From Planctomycetaceae bacterium (GTDB lineage: Bacteria; Planctomycetota; Planctomycetia; Planctomycetales; Planctomycetaceae): DNA of 40,004 bases. The notes beneath the pieces were generated by a model that was not told the DNA's origin, did not search any database, and saw nothing but the letters and a program-made list of their open reading frames with translations. This document shows positions 37,252-40,004 of this stretch, piece by piece; within the stretch, counting starts at the first letter, position 1; each line of letters opens with the position of its first letter. Position numbers and translations under genes: made by a program. The stretch lies in NCBI GenBank assembly GCA_013813775.1, contig JACCRE010000102.1, forward strand, positions 1 through 40,004, read 5' to 3'.

Positions 37252-37686
37252 TCAGAGCTCGCCGAACTTTCGGAGCTCGATCTCCCGGAATGCCGCCACG
37301 GCCTCAGCGTACTCCGGCGTGCCGGGTAGCGGGGCCGACAGCACGGCGGCCACGAATTCCGCCGGAGGGGCGTACCGGTGCGTCTCAACGTAGTGGGCCA
37401 CCATTTCCGGGGCCGCGAAGAGCACGTCGTCGGCTGGCACCCCGATATTGCCGCCCGCAACACACTCCCCGCACAGCTCGCAACGGTGCCGCCCCCTGAA
37501 CATGCCCCATCCGAGCGCATCCACCCCATGGCCCCACCGGCGACAGAACTCTTTGAGCCGGACCAGGAATTCGACAGGCACGTCGCCCGCCGGGAATGGG
37601 TGCTTGTCGGACAGCCATCCGATGGCGCGGACATGATCCCCTTGGACGACCATGCAGTCAGTGGCCATGTCCCGATACCATGACAT
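37252..37686 (-). CDS. Conserved hypothetical protein with Cys cluster
   Basis: A 144-residue soluble protein starting MSWYRDMATDCMVVQGDH. The middle holds CELCGECVAGGNIGVP (CxxCxxC), possibly metal-binding, followed by DDVLFAAPEMVAHYVETHRY and PPAEFVAAVLSAPLPGTPEY, an alpha-helical C-terminus. The composition suits this genome (high GC), unlike the gene to its right. Function unknown. It ends about 175 bp from the metzincin gene, which runs towards it, and no attC-like hairpin is seen at its 3' end. Confidence 0.6.
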   Translation of the reverse strand: MSWYRDMATDCMVVQGDHVRAIGWLSDKHPFPAGDVPVEFLVRLKEFCRRWGHGVDALGWGMFRGRHRCELCGECVAGGNIGVPADDVLFAAPEMVAHYVETHRYAPPAEFVAAVLSAPLPGTPEYAEAVAAFREIELRKFGEL

Positions 37687-37827
37687 CTCTCGTTCCGCTG
37701 GCTCCCACGATCAGACCGCCAGTGCGAACGGTCTTTCGTCGAAACGTTGATGTCGGCCCCGCGCCTTCTCGTTGACTCTTTAGAGTCGATCTTGGCCGAA
37801 GCTCATGGGAAGAGGCAAGGTCGCTTG

Positions 37828-37850
37828 CACTGGCGGCACGCCAGTGGCAC
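37828..37850. repeat. GTGGCACTGGC hairpin abutting the cassette array
   Basis: CACTGGCGGCACGCCAGTGGCAC, a short member of the GTGGCAC hairpin family. It lies directly next to the left attC-like site, where a GTTRRRY core would be expected. Confidence 0.7.
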
Positions 37851-37922
37851 CGTTTGAGCTCAGCCGCCTGCGTAGGCTGGCGAGGCCAGCCGTAGCAGGT
37901 CGGCTGCAGCGAAGAGTTAGGC
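37851..37922 (-). other. attC-like recombination site (left, truncated)
   Basis: Read on the minus strand: GCCTAAC (37922-37916, fits RYYYAAC), then GCAGCCGACCTGCTACGGCT, a short loop, GCCAGCCTACGCAGGCGGCT, and GAGCTCAAACG. The arms pair imperfectly with unpaired bases, as attC sites do. The expected terminal TTRRRY is replaced by the GTGGCAC repeat. The stop codon of the nuclease gene lies inside GCCTAAC. Confidence 0.75.
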
Positions 37923-38957
37923 ATCGCCGCCTGGTCTCTTGAGCGATAGATCACGAATCAGATTCAGGTGCTTCTCGGAGAGCCGGACGAAGTGGATCCC
38001 GATTTCACGCGATCGGGGAGAGAAGACCAGGGCGGTCATCTGTCCGTCTCGGATGTCGCGTGAAACAAGCGCACCAGCGAACGCCTCGTGGGAGCTTGAG
38101 TTTTGCATGACGTAGTACAGAGTTCGCTCTTGAGACCTTTGCCACTGTAACCAGCCGCAGATCGTGATCTGATCCAGCCTAAAGAACGCGGATTCAGATA
38201 GCACGTATACCTCGTCGCTCGCGATGTCCAGTGTATGCGTGTGAGGCCATGCTGGTCCCGCCGGCGGTTGGCCGCCGGGAAGCACTGCTGGGATAGGAAA
38301 GGTGTTCAGAACAGTCTGGGCGGGCTCAAGGGAGAAGAGGAGTTCTGTTGAACGAAGCAGGAGTTCTGACTTGAGGTCAAGAAGCGTACGGAACTTCTTG
38401 TGCGGCTTCTTCTTGGCGGAGAAGAGAGGATCGGTGTCGAGAACATTGAAGGGGCCTGGAGCGGACCGGGCGAAGATTGCGAACTTGTGTTGCGGCCAGC
38501 AAAGAAGGTACTTAATCATCGGGAAGCACTCTTCGATGGTGCCCTTCATTCGCAAGGCTGGGAACTGCTTTTCTAACGGGCGAGTCCAGGGCTGGATCTC
38601 GTACAGCGTGAGACGGTGCCTCTTTGCCTTTGCGCGGGCGGCTTCTGTGAATCCAGAGGAAGACACTACGGCGCGGTGGGTTACCGCCTTCATGTCTTTG
38701 AGCTTTGCTGCCAATTGCTCGACGGAGGCTACGTCGAGCGGCCCGGCCTCGCGCTTCACCTCATATGCCATGAAGGCAAAGCGACCCTCCTTCCCTGCAT
38801 CCACCGACACGGTAACGTCAACATCACGAGTCTTCTTGGCTGCGCGGTCATACACAAGATCACCGAGCTTGACTTCGACGACATCTGCGCTCCATCGAAG
38901 ACAGCAGAGGCCTACGAGATACTGGACCAGCATTGGTGAGAGAGGTAGGGTGGTCAC
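37917..38957 (-). CDS. Mrr-like PD-(D/E)xK endonuclease (integron cassette gene)
   Basis: A 346-residue protein from a GTG at 38957, only 11 bp after an attC-like core. The N-terminal ~125 residues look like a restriction-endonuclease (Mrr/PD-(D/E)xK) fold: DVDVTV with Asp47, AYEVKREAGPLDV with Glu66 and Lys68, a helix with VEQLAAKL, then AVVSSSGFTEAARAKAKRHR and LTLYEI, typical of this family. The rest (about 126-346) has no motif I recognise and may recognise DNA or another target. Base composition is clearly less GC-rich than the surroundings, a sign of transfer. A plausible role is cleavage of foreign or modified DNA. Confidence 0.7.
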   Translation of the reverse strand: MTTLPLSPMLVQYLVGLCCLRWSADVVEVKLGDLVYDRAAKKTRDVDVTVSVDAGKEGRFAFMAYEVKREAGPLDVASVEQLAAKLKDMKAVTHRAVVSSSGFTEAARAKAKRHRLTLYEIQPWTRPLEKQFPALRMKGTIEECFPMIKYLLCWPQHKFAIFARSAPGPFNVLDTDPLFSAKKKPHKKFRTLLDLKSELLLRSTELLFSLEPAQTVLNTFPIPAVLPGGQPPAGPAWPHTHTLDIASDEVYVLSESAFFRLDQITICGWLQWQRSQERTLYYVMQNSSSHEAFAGALVSRDIRDGQMTALVFSPRSREIGIHFVRLSEKHLNLIRDLSLKRPGGDA

Positions 38958-38967
38958 GTTCTGCGAT

Positions 38968-39057
38968 GCCGAACGGCAGCCGTAACCGGGCGGCCGCGAT
39001 AGACTCTGATTTCAAGACACACGCTGCCGGCCGCTCCGGTTCACGGCTTTGTTCGGC
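38968..39057 (-). other. attC-like recombination site (middle)
   Basis: 90 bp between the two cassette genes. On the minus strand: GCCGAAC (39057-39051), AAAGCCGTGAACCGGAGCGG, a ~35-bp loop, GGCCGCCCGGTTACGGCTGCC, GTTCGGC (38974-38968). The arms are imperfectly complementary with extrahelical bases, and the outer 7-mers are exact complements, although the core departs from strict GTTRRRY by one base. Confidence 0.75.
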
Positions 39058-39071
39058 GGCGTGCGTTTGGC

Positions 39072-39746
39072 TCAAGGTGCTTCGCCTTGGTCGTGTGCGT
39101 AGCATTTGAAAACATCTATCAAGCCAGCGGCCTCATTCATGACCTTGACGGCCTGCTGTGCCGGCACATGTTTTGTCAGATTCAAGTGGTAAAAAGTCAC
39201 GAACGCTGTTAGCGAATCGGACCAAGAGACTTTCTCCGCTGGACCGACAATACCAATGCACGGCTTAGGCGGTGCTCCACCAAACATCTTGTCTGAAAAC
39301 TCCTTCGGCGGTTGTCCAAAGAACATCCTGTTCGCGAATGCACCGTCGCACGTTGAGAATGTGGTGAGAAACAAGCAATAGCCAGAAGGGCCGATGTAGC
39401 CCGTAGCCTTGCCAAGCCCAAGGAGCATGATTCTGAGTCCATCCCACGGGACAAACGCACCGTCGGTAAGGCCCAATCCGTTTTCGTTTCCATGCGCGGA
39501 AAAGTGCAGATGAGGAATAGCAAGAACCTCGCGGTCGCCTCGTTGCTGTCGAGATTTCGTCGTCTTGCCAATGCTCGCAAAGCACTCTCCGAGTGTCTTT
39601 ATGTCTTGCACACGACGATATTCAGATGATATTTCGGCTAAGCGCAGCGCCGCAGACAACGCCTCACCTTCGGATCGCCCATCGCGAATATCGTCCGGTG
39701 AAAGCGACTCAATCACGAACACGGTTGGATCCAGAATAGGCATCAT
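39072..39746 (-). CDS. Caspase/CHAT-like His-Cys protease (integron cassette gene)
   Basis: A 224-residue protein from the ATG at 39746, 32 bp after an attC core. HLHFSAHGNENGLGLTDG (79-96), with His85, matches the caspase/CHAT histidine strand followed by WDGL. FLTTFSTCDGAFANRM (126-141), with Cys133, matches the cysteine strand. Spacing of about 48 residues suits these proteases. PKPCIGIVGPAEKVSWSD and AFVTFYHLNL follow as the later strand and helix. There is no signal peptide. Low GC compared with neighbours suggests transfer. Proteases of this fold act in bacterial abortive defence and cell death, but its partner and substrate are unknown. Confidence 0.6.
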   Translation of the reverse strand: MMPILDPTVFVIESLSPDDIRDGRSEGEALSAALRLAEISSEYRRVQDIKTLGECFASIGKTTKSRQQRGDREVLAIPHLHFSAHGNENGLGLTDGAFVPWDGLRIMLLGLGKATGYIGPSGYCLFLTTFSTCDGAFANRMFFGQPPKEFSDKMFGGAPPKPCIGIVGPAEKVSWSDSLTAFVTFYHLNLTKHVPAQQAVKVMNEAAGLIDVFKCYAHDQGEAP

Positions 39747-39777
39747 GTCAACGGACCCTCGCGGCTAGGACTTTGCC

Positions 39778-39848
39778 GCCTAACGTTGCGGATGAGCCGC
39801 CGGGCCACGCGGGGTGATTGCCGGTCGGCTCAATCCGCCTTGTTTGCC
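39778..39848 (-). other. attC-like recombination site (right)
   Basis: 71 bp. On the minus strand: GGCAAAC (39848-39842), AAGGCGGATTGAGCCGACC, loop, GGCGGCTCATCCGCAAC, GTTAGGC (39784-39778), which fits GTTRRRY exactly. The GCGGATTGAGCCG and CGGCTCATCCGC arms pair with one extra base, as in canonical attC. Confidence 0.78.
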
Positions 39849-39978
39849 ACCCACGGAGTTGGGCCTTGGCAAACGGGACAGGATACCGCGCACGGTCGAC
39901 TCCGCGAACGAGTACGCGTCGCCCGGCGTCCCGAGCGATGGTGGGGTTGCCCCACCGAAAACGTGACGGACGAACCGA

Positions 39979-40004
39979 GGCGGCTCATCCGCAACGTTTG
40001 CCAG
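39979..40004. other. Part of a further attC-like arm at the window edge
   Basis: GGCGGCTCATCCGCAACGTT followed by TGCC (39979-40002) is the exact reverse complement of the arm at 39785-39801 plus the GGCAAAC end. It suggests another cassette boundary continuing to the right. Confidence 0.5.

Noticed and set aside
37658-37954. 98-codon minus-strand frame containing SSLQPTCYGWPRQPTQAAE
   Set aside because: This peptide is the translation of an attC-like hairpin and not a gene.
39778-40004. A single 225-bp attC spanning the whole right edge
   Set aside because: It is longer than usual attC sites, and a proper 71-bp attC with an extrahelical base is present within it; the outer arm more likely belongs to another boundary.

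Overview
The window is about 40 kb of GC-rich bacterial chromosome, apart from an AT-richer block near the right end. Gene content points to a planctomycete-like organism: a secreted DUF1080 protein, an IleS variant with an extended linker, large multi-domain hybrid histidine kinases, and many short palindromic dispersed repeats. This placement is inferred from gene families and style; there is no rRNA here. No rRNA, tRNA, CRISPR array or insertion sequence was recognised.

Left part (1-9.9 kb): housekeeping genes. On the minus strand lie the 5' part of ileS (running off the left edge), a purine nucleoside phosphorylase, a very acidic small protein and a DUF2752 membrane protein. On the plus strand are prfC (RF3), a small coiled-coil protein and a ParE-like toxin remnant. 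Then come a TauE/SafE permease and cysE (minus), a degenerate HD-GYP-like protein and a CPBP membrane protease (plus). Palindromic repeats are inserted in frame in ileS, in the HD-GYP-like gene and in the CPBP gene.

9.9-15.8 kb (minus): a glgE-mak-glgB cluster for the GlgE route to alpha-glucan. Maltokinase makes maltose-1-phosphate, GlgE polymerises it, and GlgB branches the polymer. Trehalose synthase is not in the window. Each junction between these genes carries a dispersed palindromic repeat.

16.2-18.3 kb (plus): a secreted DUF1080 protein and a tandem class II aldolase-like protein whose second domain has lost its metal ligands.

18.4-31.5 kb: a signalling block. It holds a CHASE3-PAS-PAS hybrid kinase (minus), and divergently a 1928-residue poly-HAMP/GAF/kinase/3xREC protein built on a 276-bp tandem DNA repeat. 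These are followed by a REC-GAF-kinase-REC protein, a cupin, and an HD-GYP plus PilZ pair. The HD-GYP gene is frame-disrupted by a 16-bp tandem repeat, and the PilZ gene may also be shifted.

31.6-37.7 kb: a thioredoxin, a membrane-anchored hypothetical protein, an MFS permease, a secreted metzincin-type protein (HExxHxxGxxH) with a C-terminal beta-sandwich-like region, and a small conserved hypothetical protein.

37.8-40.0 kb: the most interesting region. Two AT-richer minus-strand genes, a PD-(D/E)xK Mrr-like endonuclease and a caspase/CHAT-like His-Cys protease, each start just after, and end at, imperfect hairpins with attC-like ends. This looks like part of an integron cassette array without an integrase in view, carrying candidate defence genes.
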